Both the position numbers and the translations under genes were made by a program. Below the pieces are notes generated by a model. The model made no database searches and was not told the DNA's origin. It worked only from the letters and a program-made list of their open reading frames with translations. From Vibrio algarum (GTDB lineage Bacteria > Pseudomonadota > Gammaproteobacteria > Enterobacterales > Vibrionaceae), in contig NZ_JAQLOI010000001.1 of assembly GCF_028204155.1 (NCBI RefSeq), forward strand, positions 1 through 64,000: DNA of 64,000 bases, written 5' to 3'. Below are positions 22,411 through 30,884 of the stretch, in pieces. Position 1 is the stretch's first letter. Every line of letters starts with the position of its first letter.

Positions 22411-23127
22411 TCAATACGAAAGGTTCTTGAAGAAGCGTGGGGGTAATTTCAGGCGTTCTTTATGCTCTTTTTCTGGCATGATAAGCATCAAAGCAAAAGA
22501 GCTTGCCATTGTAATTACAAAGGCGTAAATGCCAATTCCCCAATAGTCAGAAACTGACCATCCCAGCAAAGACTTAATCATAACAGGCACAACAACAAAC
22601 AAACCAAAACCCACCATAAGACCTATACATCCCCAGCTTTTGGCTGATTCCGATTTCTCAGATGGGGTTAGGCCATAGCAGATATCAGAATGGCACCCTT
22701 TGCAAAACATAACGCCTTCTTTAACGAATGTTTCACAGTAAGGGCAGTAGAACCCTTCAGATAGTAGTTCTGGTGGAATCTCTTTCCCTTCGTATTCATA
22801 TTTGGCAATAGCTTCTGCCTGATGCTTCCAACGATACAACAACTCAACTGGATATTTATTAACATCCACATCGATCATTTTTGAACAAATTTCACAAAGC
22901 CATATACCGTTCAAGATAGATTTACGCTCTTCTTTCGATAGGTCTTGATCGTATCGTGGACCATTAGGGGATGCTGCTGTGATATGACAAGCAACACCAA
23001 TACTGCTCGCTTTGCTTATGTCTGAGTTAGGACCCGTTGTTTTACGTCGGCAATCGGGGTTTGAACAGGAACACCCTACTCTGTGTTGTAAAGTTAACCT
23101 TGTTTTTTGAGTAAAGTCATCTCTCAC
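22411..23127 (-). CDS. HNH nuclease domain fused to zinc ribbon and two membrane helices
   Basis: A 238-residue protein. Numbering from a GTG four codons upstream, residues 20-110 form an HNH-like module: HRVGCSCSNPDCRRKT, VACHITAASPNGPRY, ERKSILNGIWLCEICSKMID and LLYRWKHQAE. This strongly resembles the HNH domain at the N terminus of Cap5-type anti-phage effectors. A zinc ribbon follows (C132, C135, C146, C149), then two hydrophobic helices (about 170-190 and 203-221). No SAVED sensor is present. The GTG at 23127 is chosen because GGAGGT lies 4 nt upstream of it. It is probably a membrane-tethered nuclease; targets are unknown. Confidence 0.78.
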   Translation of the reverse strand: MRDDFTQKTRLTLQHRVGCSCSNPDCRRKTTGPNSDISKASSIGVACHITAASPNGPRYDQDLSKEERKSILNGIWLCEICSKMIDVDVNKYPVELLYRWKHQAEAIAKYEYEGKEIPPELLSEGFYCPYCETFVKEGVMFCKGCHSDICYGLTPSEKSESAKSWGCIGLMVGFGLFVVVPVMIKSLLGWSVSDYWGIGIYAFVITMASSFALMLIMPEKEHKERLKLPPRFFKNLSY

Positions 23128-23198
23128 GCACACCTCCACAGCTTATCTACAAAAGCAAACTTATATGGATTAAGTTGAGTAGTCAAAAACATTAGCTT

Positions 23199-23864
23199 TC
23201 AGCTATAACTATACCCAAAGTTCCTCCCTCCTCTCCCATACTGCTTGGTACTGGCTTTCGACAAGTAACTCATCCAGTTAAACACCGATTCAAAGCTGTC
23301 CCGCATAACACCATCCTTTTCGACTGTATGGCTTCCAGCAATCTTTTTAGCATCAATTCGACGAATGCCATCACAGAAATGAACCAACCCTACAGCATCA
23401 TTTTCAGAGACATTTATTGCACTAGCCCAAGCACTGTTTAACATCCAAGTAAGTTCACCGGGTACTAAGTTTTCAAATCGACCAAATTGCCAGTAAGTAT
23501 CTGCATTCATTAAAAAGAACACGTGATAATGTTCCTTGATTGAAGAATTAGATTCACGACACCAGACATAACGAATATTGGTTGGATGAACTCGTTTCCC
23601 TTCTTTCTGCCTACGGTTTAAATCTGCTGCTACTTTCGCTTTAAATGCTTTGATAAATCGTGAGATAGAATTATCTGAACCCGTATGCCAAGTCATTGGG
23701 TACCTAAGTACAACATGAAACACCAAGGTTCTAGGGTGTTGATTCATGGCATTAAGCAGTACTTGGTGAGTAGCGTTCAAGTAACTCTCGTTCATTGGGT
23801 GATTTGAGTTAATCGGTAGACCTAGAAACTGGCTTCCTTGGTAAGTGTTAAAGTACATGAGCAT
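23199..23864 (-). CDS. Inovirus Gp2-like protein (YagK/YfjJ type)
   Basis: A 221-residue protein resembling the YagK/YfjJ C-terminal domain / inovirus Gp2 family found on P4-like islands and satellites. Visible features include MNQHPRTLVFHVVLRYPMTW, the IRYVWCRESNSSIKEHYHVF segment with conserved His residues, and GLVHFCDGIRRID. The His-rich HYHVFF stretch recalls rolling-circle replication initiators, but activity is not shown. A second ATG at 23858 is possible. It is the first of the run leading into the HNH gene. Confidence 0.85.
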   Translation of the reverse strand: MLMYFNTYQGSQFLGLPINSNHPMNESYLNATHQVLLNAMNQHPRTLVFHVVLRYPMTWHTGSDNSISRFIKAFKAKVAADLNRRQKEGKRVHPTNIRYVWCRESNSSIKEHYHVFFLMNADTYWQFGRFENLVPGELTWMLNSAWASAINVSENDAVGLVHFCDGIRRIDAKKIAGSHTVEKDGVMRDSFESVFNWMSYLSKASTKQYGRGGRNFGYSYS

Positions 23865-23958
23865 GACTCCTTGTTAATTAAGACAAACAAGAAGTCAGCT
23901 GTGTATTTTTTTACTCATTCATTCGATACGAGCAAATACCAGAAAGAGGCTTAACTCT

Positions 23959-24450
23959 TCACCCTTTCAAGTTATCCCTTGTTACCTTCTTCATATTCTG
24001 CTCAACGTTTGGCCCCATCACACACACCATGCTAGGAAATGGAGCGGCATCCTGCTCCTGACCGTTTTGCTGGAACTTCAGTCTACCCTTAATAAATCTA
24101 ACTTCGCCGTCTGACAGACTCTCATGGAACGCTTGAGTATCTGTTCTAGCCGGAATCAACATCACAACCGTAGCTCCCTTCAATGCTTCCTCTTTTGCTT
24201 TAGTAGCAAAATCACGTAGCTTCGAATATGGAGGATTACAGTAAACCGTCTGTCCTTGCCAATCTTGTTTTAAGGCATCATCCTCAGCCGTGAAGAACTG
24301 CTCACACAAAGCCGTCTCCGGTTCCGCTGCGGCATCCAATGTAAATCCAAACTCTTCATTTAATTGCTCAAATACCGCTGATGGCGTCTGCCAACGGTCT
24401 TGTTGTTTCTCGCCATTTCTAGCACTAGAAAACATTACTTTCTTGTTCAT
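23959..24450 (-). CDS. Phage-type N6-adenine DNA methyltransferase
   Basis: A 163-residue Dam-like enzyme of the phage N-6-adenine-methyltransferase family. Motifs: DRWQTPSAVFEQLNEEFGFT at the N terminus, LDAAA for AdoMet binding, and the catalytic CNPPYS. VVMLIPARTDTQAFHE follows. The ATG at 24450 follows CAGGTATCGAT and gives the family length; the open frame to 24474 is disregarded. It lies in the island's phage/satellite-like section. It may protect the element's DNA; no cognate restriction gene is adjacent. Confidence 0.9.
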   Translation of the reverse strand: MNKKVMFSSARNGEKQQDRWQTPSAVFEQLNEEFGFTLDAAAEPETALCEQFFTAEDDALKQDWQGQTVYCNPPYSKLRDFATKAKEEALKGATVVMLIPARTDTQAFHESLSDGEVRFIKGRLKFQQNGQEQDAAPFPSMVCVMGPNVEQNMKKVTRDNLKG

Positions 24451-24474
24451 ATCGATACCTGTTTTTTGGCACAC

Positions 24475-25094
24475 TACTACGTTGCCAGTTAAAAGCTGGC
24501 GTCACGATAAGTGCACGTGAATTAATAAACTGATTAAGCCCAAACCGGATTGCGGCTTAGAGACAAACAAGAAGGTAGGTATGTATTTTTCATCTGAAAC
24601 AAATCGGTTCTATTAGATACTTATCATTGGACGCTTACGCTCCATGAATATGGTTAGTTATATTTCGATACAGATTGATGTGATGAAATTTGATTGAATG
24701 ATTTTTTGAACCCAATGAAAGAATTGGTTTGTTTATATATTACTTTTTCAGACAAGCACTACTCCGCACTTTAGGGACATTTTTCTCTTGTGAAGAACGT
24801 ATAGCAGTGACATTTTTACCGTGCTAACTCGCCAGTTAATTCTTAACTCACCTACCAAGCCACCTATCTAACCATATGTGAACCCATAGAAGACTCACTC
24901 CCTGAAGCATAAAACTAGTTAACCGAATAGTTAGACCAATAAACTCAATAGGTACAGGCATTAATTAACAATGAGTTACAGTGATAATCGTTAAAATTTT
25001 AAAACGTGTAAATATTTGAGAAACACAACACAAAAGCAACACCAAATAACCCTTAAAATACTACACCATAACAGTTAATAAAAAGCGGATGTAG
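24475..25094. other. Non-coding island segment
   Basis: About 620 nt, AT-rich, between the divergent methyltransferase and hypothetical genes. A short open frame on the plus strand mirrors the methyltransferase and is not a gene. I see no clear RNA, repeat or operator. Confidence 0.45.
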
Positions 25095-26005
25095 ATGAAT
25101 AACGATAGCATTACTATTAACACTAAGAATCTTAGAGAGTGCCGTTTTTATTGGAGGGCGTTACAGCTTAACGACTTTCAACTTCCACAAGAACCTCAGG
25201 CAGCGAGTGACTATTGCAATAACATTAATCTTGCCCTGCATGAGCGTTTTTTGGAGACGGAAGAAAGAAATAAAAACATAACTGAACTTAAATCAGTCCT
25301 TACAAACTCACTTATACCCAACTCAGAATTAGAGTGGATATCTCCAAAAGATGAGAGATTATGTTATTGGATATGGGTATCTTGTAGGCTAGCGATAAGA
25401 GACCATTCAGGATGGTCTAGTGGTTTGAAGCTCGACTTTAACCAAGGTGACCTAGACCGGCCTTATATAGATTATGGCGTTAATCCACTCCCTTATACAG
25501 CTCAAGAAAGATACGACTTTATTATCGATTTTCTTGATAAAAGCCCTGCGAATACCGAAGAAAAAGAGAGCTACTTCAAGAGTGGCGACAGACTTGGGAT
25601 CAAGTTTATTCCACCGAACATTTTCTTAAACCAGACTCGAATGACAATGAATACTGTACGTGGTTATGGAACTATGTAATTTCCAATGATGAGTTCCCGA
25701 TCGTAAACTGGTTTATTCCTACTCCAAGAACCCCAAAAGACAAATTCAATGCGTCGGTTGCTGCTTTTGATATCTGGCAAACGGATGTCAGTACTAAAAA
25801 GCTGTTCATCATTCGGATGAAGAAAGCATGGAGCCAAAAGAAGCATCGTATGGCAATGGTCAAAAAGAACAAGAAGTCATATAACTTCACCATGAGCACC
25901 ACAACCAAGCAGAAATTGGATGAAATGGCGCTGACTGATGATTGCAGTCGAAACGAGCTGATTGAGCAGTTAATTAATTTGGAATATTTGAAAAGAAGTA
26001 AATAG
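25095..26005 (+). pseudogene. Frameshifted hypothetical gene with RHH-like C terminus
   Basis: The first frame (25095-25679) encodes 194 residues. After about codon 177 the protein-like sequence continues in another frame (PDSNDNEYCTWLWNYVISND, then FPIVNWFIPTPRTP) through 26005. Restoring one base near TTTTCTTAAACC (25621-25633) gives a single protein of about 303 residues. Its C-terminal 45 residues (YNFTMSTTTKQKLDEMAL, SRNELIEQLI) resemble a ribbon-helix-helix DNA-binding domain. The N-terminal part is unrecognised but rich in tryptophan and aromatic residues. The break may be a sequencing error. Confidence 0.7.
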
Positions 26006-26012
26006 ACAAATG

Positions 26013-26035
26013 AGAGCCTATCAACCGTAGGCTCT
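26013..26035 (+). terminator. Hairpin after the frameshifted gene
   Basis: AGAGCCTA pairs perfectly with TAGGCTCT around TCAACCG, 8 nt after the stop codon. There is no long T run, so it is only a possible terminator. Confidence 0.5.
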
Positions 26036-26410
26036 ACTCTGCTTGATGATTGGATAATATGTAATGGCTCATACTCGATCTTACACGTTTGCTAATGAGC
26101 CACGACCAACTCGTACAGACGCCCAATGGATACGACAGAATCGCTTGGTGATCACAGGCGAGTTACAACACTCGCTGAAACGTCTCTGGACACTTTCGAG
26201 CTAGAAAGTGCCAAGGGTAAAAATTCCAACCTATCAAAATTCTGAACAAAGGCGAGTTACACAAGTTTGTCCTGAAACCTTTGTACAACTTTGAGTCAGT
26301 CGCCTTACTTAATTAGCTCTAGTATTGTAAATCATATTCACTTTGGAGCGATGTTTGCACAGATTAGCTGCACGACACATACTCATATTTACCATACGGT
26401 TATCAATTCA

Positions 26411-26459
26411 GTTTAAAGTTTAACGTTTAACGTTTAACGTTTAACGTTTAACGTTTAAC
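26411..26459. repeat. Tandem heptamer (GTTTAAC)7
   Basis: Seven head-to-tail heptamers: the first is GTTTAAA and the next six are perfect GTTTAAC. The unit is close to the palindrome GTTAAC. Perfect conservation suggests recent slippage expansion or selection. It lies in the non-coding centre of the island, about 480 nt from the nucleotide-kinase-like gene. Confidence 0.95.
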
Positions 26460-26937
26460 TAGACTAAATAACCATTCTTGATCTTTCAATATTGTAATTA
26501 GAAGTAAAGCCTTCATCACCAAAACTAGAGCTTGGAGAGTAAATAACTTACTAATGAAAATGTGTCGCTATGGAATTATGCCAGAAAACTAGTTGAGATA
26601 TTGATGAAGATACTTGTTAAAAACGATAAGAATGCAAATACTTGTTTCTACAAAGTTAAACTTGAATATGTAGTTTCCCTATCGAGTTAATGACCATAAA
26701 GACAAATAAACACAATGGTAAGACGGTAGCCTTCAAGAATCCTTTATATGGCGTTGATTTCAGAGATGCATTTATAATGAAAATTAAATCTCTAAACAGT
26801 CGTTAGCATACGAGCTAGATAAATAACAATTATTGGAACCAAATAATCACTATGGTATGCTAAAAATACAACTATCGTTACTATTTTAATAAAGAAAATA
26901 CAGGCAACAAGTAGACTGTGTTTTCTTTATTTCAATA

Positions 26938-27840
26938 TTACTTTTTAGGGTAGTGCGAAAACTGGAATCCAGTTGCATCTTCCCAATCATAAATATCAGA
27001 CAGTGATGTGAAATTACAGACCTTTTGGGTATCAAAATTCTTTATATTAGTTTCCACAAACCTAGCAGGAACAAGAGAAATATCATTCTGACAAGAACTA
27101 ATAGTTCTCATATGCCCATCCCAAATATAGATAAAATCATCAATTTTTATTATATCTACTGGATTATCACTATTAAAACCAGAACTTTTAATGCTTTCAT
27201 TTACAGATTTAAACCTATCCTGATTAAAGCTTCTAATACTCTGCGTGGGGAATAATGAGCTGGGGCTTACCCAAAAATTACTACTTATGGTTTTATGTTT
27301 TGCAATATTAAACTGCTCAACAATCTTAGATGCAATTTCATTTGGAGAGGCAAAAGAAGTATCAATAACTACATCATAGTTTGAATAGTCATTTAGCTTA
27401 ACGCCATACAATGATTGAAATCTTTCTATTTCTAGGTTCCGTCTTTCAATATTATTACTTTCTGTTTCTTCTAAAGAACCATTTTTTTCATCTACTCGGG
27501 AAGCGCTATACACTCTATCAGCTGCGACTTTATCGCTAACAGCTAAATAAACTTTAAAAGAATTAGGTATAAAATTCCAAGCCAAACGAGAATCTATAAG
27601 TAAATTATCTTTGTTCTTACCCAGTTCAACAACAGATGAATCAATTTTATCGTCTACACTTCTATCAGTCTTTGACAAATGATTTAACTCTAGTGTAGTT
27701 ATACCCATATCTGCGGCAATACTACGCTGAATTTTTCCCGTTCCAATGACTTCAAAGCCAGTCAGTTCATTCAAGCACGTTGCAACAGAGGACTTACCGC
27801 TCCCTATATCACCTGAAATCGTTATAATATTTTTCATCAA
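26938..27840 (-). CDS. P-loop nucleotide-kinase-like protein fused to ParB-like domain
   Basis: A 300-residue soluble protein. Residues 1-180 resemble adenylate/cytidylate-kinase-type P-loop enzymes: ISGDIGSGKSSVA with Walker A at 10-18, a Walker-B-like LLIDSRLAW near 90, and a LID-like region with RVYSASRVDEK and ERRNLEIERF. Residues 190-285 resemble a ParB/sulfiredoxin-type fold: VSPSSLFPTQSIRSF, PVDIIKIDDFIYIWDGHMRT. The DGHMRT box corresponds to nucleotide-binding DGHHR in that fold. It is the last gene of the radical SAM operon, 77 nt after the pentapeptide gene. It may phosphorylate or sense an unusual nucleotide. The fusion is not one I recognise. Confidence 0.75.
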   Translation of the reverse strand: MMKNIITISGDIGSGKSSVATCLNELTGFEVIGTGKIQRSIAADMGITTLELNHLSKTDRSVDDKIDSSVVELGKNKDNLLIDSRLAWNFIPNSFKVYLAVSDKVAADRVYSASRVDEKNGSLEETESNNIERRNLEIERFQSLYGVKLNDYSNYDVVIDTSFASPNEIASKIVEQFNIAKHKTISSNFWVSPSSLFPTQSIRSFNQDRFKSVNESIKSSGFNSDNPVDIIKIDDFIYIWDGHMRTISSCQNDISLVPARFVETNIKNFDTQKVCNFTSLSDIYDWEDATGFQFSHYPKK

Positions 27841-27917
27841 CTCATTATCTTGGGTTAAAGGTTAAACCAAGCATTATACTATAGATCAGCCTTACAGTAT
27901 AGCTATGATATGCTGCT

Positions 27918-28895
27918 TTAGAAGTGTGACATCTTTTTAGTAAATACAGATATAGTCAATCCTAAACTAACCACTGAAAATATGAGTTGAATTACTACAA
28001 ACACTTTAGCAATTCCAATTAATGAAATATCGCCAAAAACAGAGAGGCATGAAATCAACAAAGAAATGTAAACTAAATTTAGATACTCGACAAGCCCATT
28101 TGAATTACATGACAATGGTGATAATAAATCACCATCCAACATCACACCTTGGTTATTAATCAAAGGTATAACCATGTATATTAAAGAGAAGAAAAATATA
28201 TTCAATAAAAAGGAAATTATGGGATTCTTCACTTTAACACCGTACCCCCAAATTAATTCACTTAAAACATATTCAAAAAAAGATGAAATATTTCTTCCTT
28301 TTGACATTCTTAGATATTTTCTATGTTTGTAATAATAACTAGTTGCATGACCGGAGTAGTTATTATCCATTAAAACCCTATATATAGATTTGTATACTTC
28401 ACTTTTTCTCTTGTACGTTCTGTTAAGATCATCCTCTTTGCGCTTGAAAATATATCCATGATCTGAATTCATACGACGAATTCCAGGTTGAGAACTTTCC
28501 AACTCATGAATATCTGGAATTATATCACCTCGTTTCACAGTGTAAAAGCTGCTAATTATATCTTCATCATTAATTCTTTTTCTCTCGTACCCCAATTTAG
28601 CTTCATCACCAAAATCTATCGAAGTGCATATAGTATCCTTAAATCTTATTCCGTTCAGCATTGCGTTTTTGAAGATTGCTTTGGTTCCATCACAAGATAT
28701 AACTCTCGTGAAATATAATACCGCCCCTTCAAAATTAGCACAGTATAAATCACAATCCGTAAATATAACATGACTTAGATCTGCTCCTTTGAACGAGCAA
28801 TGTCTAAATGTGCAATTTTTGAATTCAATTCCATCAAGAAATTTACGATCAAAATTTTCATAATCAAAATTTAAACCTGTATACTTACCCTGCAT
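27918..28895 (-). CDS. Pentapeptide-repeat protein with ion-channel-like membrane domain
   Basis: A 325-residue protein. The N-terminal 15-100 are pentapeptide repeats (FKNCTFRHCSFKGADL, CDLYCANFEGAVL), forming a right-handed beta-helix. A charged linker follows, then two membrane helices (about 225-245 and 296-318). Between them, VYISLLISCLSVFGDISLIG resembles the pore loop and GD-containing filter region of two-helix ion channels. This pentapeptide-plus-channel design suits a membrane-depolarising effector. It starts 4 nt from the end of the radical SAM gene, so the two are surely coupled. Channel activity is inferred. Confidence 0.78.
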   Translation of the reverse strand: MQGKYTGLNFDYENFDRKFLDGIEFKNCTFRHCSFKGADLSHVIFTDCDLYCANFEGAVLYFTRVISCDGTKAIFKNAMLNGIRFKDTICTSIDFGDEAKLGYERKRINDEDIISSFYTVKRGDIIPDIHELESSQPGIRRMNSDHGYIFKRKEDDLNRTYKRKSEVYKSIYRVLMDNNYSGHATSYYYKHRKYLRMSKGRNISSFFEYVLSELIWGYGVKVKNPIISFLLNIFFFSLIYMVIPLINNQGVMLDGDLLSPLSCNSNGLVEYLNLVYISLLISCLSVFGDISLIGIAKVFVVIQLIFSVVSLGLTISVFTKKMSHF

Positions 28896-28898
28896 ATA

Positions 28899-29741
28899 TT
28901 ACCACCCTGGAAAAGATAGTTTTGAGTTGTGAATGTTCTTATCATTATCGATGTGCTCAATAGCACTATTGAATATATTATTATCAAAACAACCTTCATC
29001 CATCAAGAAACCGTGTTTCTTTTCTCCACTAGAACTGACAGAAATCATTTGAGAATCTGGATCAACAATCAGATAATTATCATTTCCAGTATAATTAGAT
29101 AAATAAATTTCGAATTTATTATTATGCTCAGTTTTTATAGTATCAATAACTGCCTTGACATAATTGTAATCAATAGACACATCATCAAGTATATTGACAG
29201 CATTACCTCTAGGTCTAAGCATATATAACTTCCAAATACCTATATCAAATTTTGATAAAGCTTCATAAATTTTAGGAATTTCATCGATATTTCTTTTTGT
29301 TAAAACCGTTCCTACCTTTATATTATTAAATCCAGATAAATTAAGCTTTTTAATAAGCTCAATACTTCTTTTAAAATGTTTTTTGCTAGTCCTATGATAA
29401 AGTTGTGTTTCATCCTCTACTCCATCAATAGGGATCGCAATCCATTCAAAATTATCAGTTAGCCTAATCAGACGAGAAGGATAAGAAGCGTTAGTTTGAA
29501 TACTTACATCTAGCCCTACCAAGCAGGCATAGTTAATTATTTCGTCAAAGTGCCTATAAAGAGTTGGTTCTCCGCCTGCAAAAATTACTTTTTTCACACC
29601 AGAGTCTTTTATTCCTTTAAGGATTTTTTTGTGTGATTCAACTTCAATGTCTGCTATTTCAGTACTTGGACCATAACAAAAAGGACATTTTAAGTTACAT
29701 TTAGATGTGAGCATGTAGTCAATAGTTATTTCACTTTTCAT
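28899..29741 (-). CDS. Radical SAM enzyme (possible nucleotide-modifying, viperin-like context)
   Basis: A 280-residue radical SAM protein. The 4Fe-4S motif CNLKCPFC is at C15, C19 and C22 from the chosen start; the AdoMet-binding GGEP is at 56-59. Later segments GTVLTKRNIDEIPKIYEAL, WKLYMLRPRG and NDNYLIVDPDSQMIS are reminiscent of viperin-family cores. No SPASM cysteine cluster is obvious. The ATG at 29741 is chosen since the radical SAM core begins there; an ATG at 29789 is also open. The gene leads an operon with the channel-like and kinase-like genes and is divergent from a NUDIX hydrolase. A nucleotide substrate is inferred from those neighbours. Confidence 0.8.
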   Translation of the reverse strand: MKSEITIDYMLTSKCNLKCPFCYGPSTEIADIEVESHKKILKGIKDSGVKKVIFAGGEPTLYRHFDEIINYACLVGLDVSIQTNASYPSRLIRLTDNFEWIAIPIDGVEDETQLYHRTSKKHFKRSIELIKKLNLSGFNNIKVGTVLTKRNIDEIPKIYEALSKFDIGIWKLYMLRPRGNAVNILDDVSIDYNYVKAVIDTIKTEHNNKFEIYLSNYTGNDNYLIVDPDSQMISVSSSGEKKHGFLMDEGCFDNNIFNSAIEHIDNDKNIHNSKLSFPGW

Positions 29742-29989
29742 TATTAATAATAGACCTTCTTTATTATGGAATATGTTCGATAAAACCATCTTACCGATAA
29801 TAATTCATAGACTCGTGTCACAATACCCAATTAATAATGCTATATTTTTCTATTATAAGTATTCATAGATATAAATCAACGAATGTTAGGTTAGATTGAA
29901 ATACGCTATAAAGTCTTCATCAACCTAAAAGTGAAACACGAATTAGTCTCGTGTATGTTTGAAAACTAACTTTTTAAATAAGGTATCTT

Positions 29990-30439
29990 ATGCCCCGTGT
30001 ATCTGTACGTGCAGTAGTAATTGAGAATGATAAAATACTTTTGATCAGATATAAGGATTCCGAAGGATATTGGTATGTACTTCCTGGAGGAGGTATTGAG
30101 GATGGGGAATCATTAGAAGAGGCCTTCGCAAGAGAAACTTACGAAGAGTGCGGCGTTTCTTTACCATTTGGAGATATTGTTTATGTTAGAGATTTTATCT
30201 CGAAAAACCATGCTCAATCAAACAAGCCACAAGATTTTCACCAAATTGACATAAATGTACTTAGTTCTTATTTAAGTGATGATGTTACATTAAAGCCCAC
30301 TCTTCCTGATGAGAATCAAGAAGGATTAATTTGGCAGGAACTCCGTGATTTGGACAAAATAAGGTTTTATCCAAGAAATGCAATTTACAGTCTTATGAAT
30401 CAAGATTGGGAAAAAGTGTATATTGGAGAATCGCTGTAG
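29990..30439 (+). CDS. NUDIX hydrolase
   Basis: A 149-residue NUDIX enzyme with a complete Nudix box GGIEDGESLEEAFARETYEE followed by CGV (GX5EX7REUXEEXGU). It should hydrolyse a nucleoside-diphosphate-linked substrate using Mg2+. ATG at 29990 follows AATAAGGTATCTT. It is divergent from the radical SAM operon by about 250 nt. Its placement beside radical SAM and kinase-like genes suggests a linked role, such as recycling or detoxifying a modified nucleotide; it may equally be independent cargo. Confidence 0.9.
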   Translation: MPRVSVRAVVIENDKILLIRYKDSEGYWYVLPGGGIEDGESLEEAFARETYEECGVSLPFGDIVYVRDFISKNHAQSNKPQDFHQIDINVLSSYLSDDVTLKPTLPDENQEGLIWQELRDLDKIRFYPRNAIYSLMNQDWEKVYIGESL

Positions 30440-30884
30440 GTTTGTTTTGAATAAGCTATGTTACCACTTCTATTGTCAGTGGTATGAACTCATACTAGAG
30501 AACTACTTGTAATTTCAGGTATCCAAAATACATCACGGTCCTCGAACTCACGTCAAGCTCTAGTATTGAAAAGCAATTGGAGCTTTATTTATAAAAATAC
30601 AACCGCACTGCTTCAAACGCTTGATCCAAAAATAGACCATATTAAACAACAGCAATACACAGCGTCCCTTGCAATCTCTTTTTCATTAGTAATTGTAGCG
30701 GCATATGGAAAAAGTGGTTTTGCGTGCAATTATGGGTAACTCGTTTCGGGGCAGAACCTTTTTTAGCCGATCCGTTGAACAAACTTATTTTTGGACATTT
30801 CCGTGTCAGTGAATCTACTAATTTAGATATGTACGGATTACTTCGAGTAAGGCGAATCGTGACATAGTCATTTGTTATGTACGT
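30440..30884. other. Non-coding segment with a degenerate attC-like edge
   Basis: About 445 nt without a supported gene. Near its right side are GGACATTTCCGT (about 30778) and TTGTTATGTAC (about 30873), also found in similar form beyond the next cassette (32279-32345). These may be eroded integron recombination sites. Confidence 0.45.

Larger units (their letters stand above)
26006..26937. other. Long non-coding segment with heptamer array
   Basis: About 930 nt without a supported gene. It holds a hairpin (26013-26035), a small open frame of 46 codons from the ATG at 26064 without a clear ribosome site, and two similar GGCGAGTTAC...CTGAAAC segments (26157-26182 and 26251-26278). It also holds the GTTTAAC array at 26411-26459. 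Composition is strongly AT-rich towards 26938. Confidence 0.55.

Noticed and set aside
26064..26204. 46-codon frame starting MAHTRSYTFANEP
   Set aside because: No Shine-Dalgarno and no recognised family; kept only as a note in the non-coding segment.
26411..26459. CRISPR array
   Set aside because: Units are 7 bp with no spacers and no cas genes are nearby.
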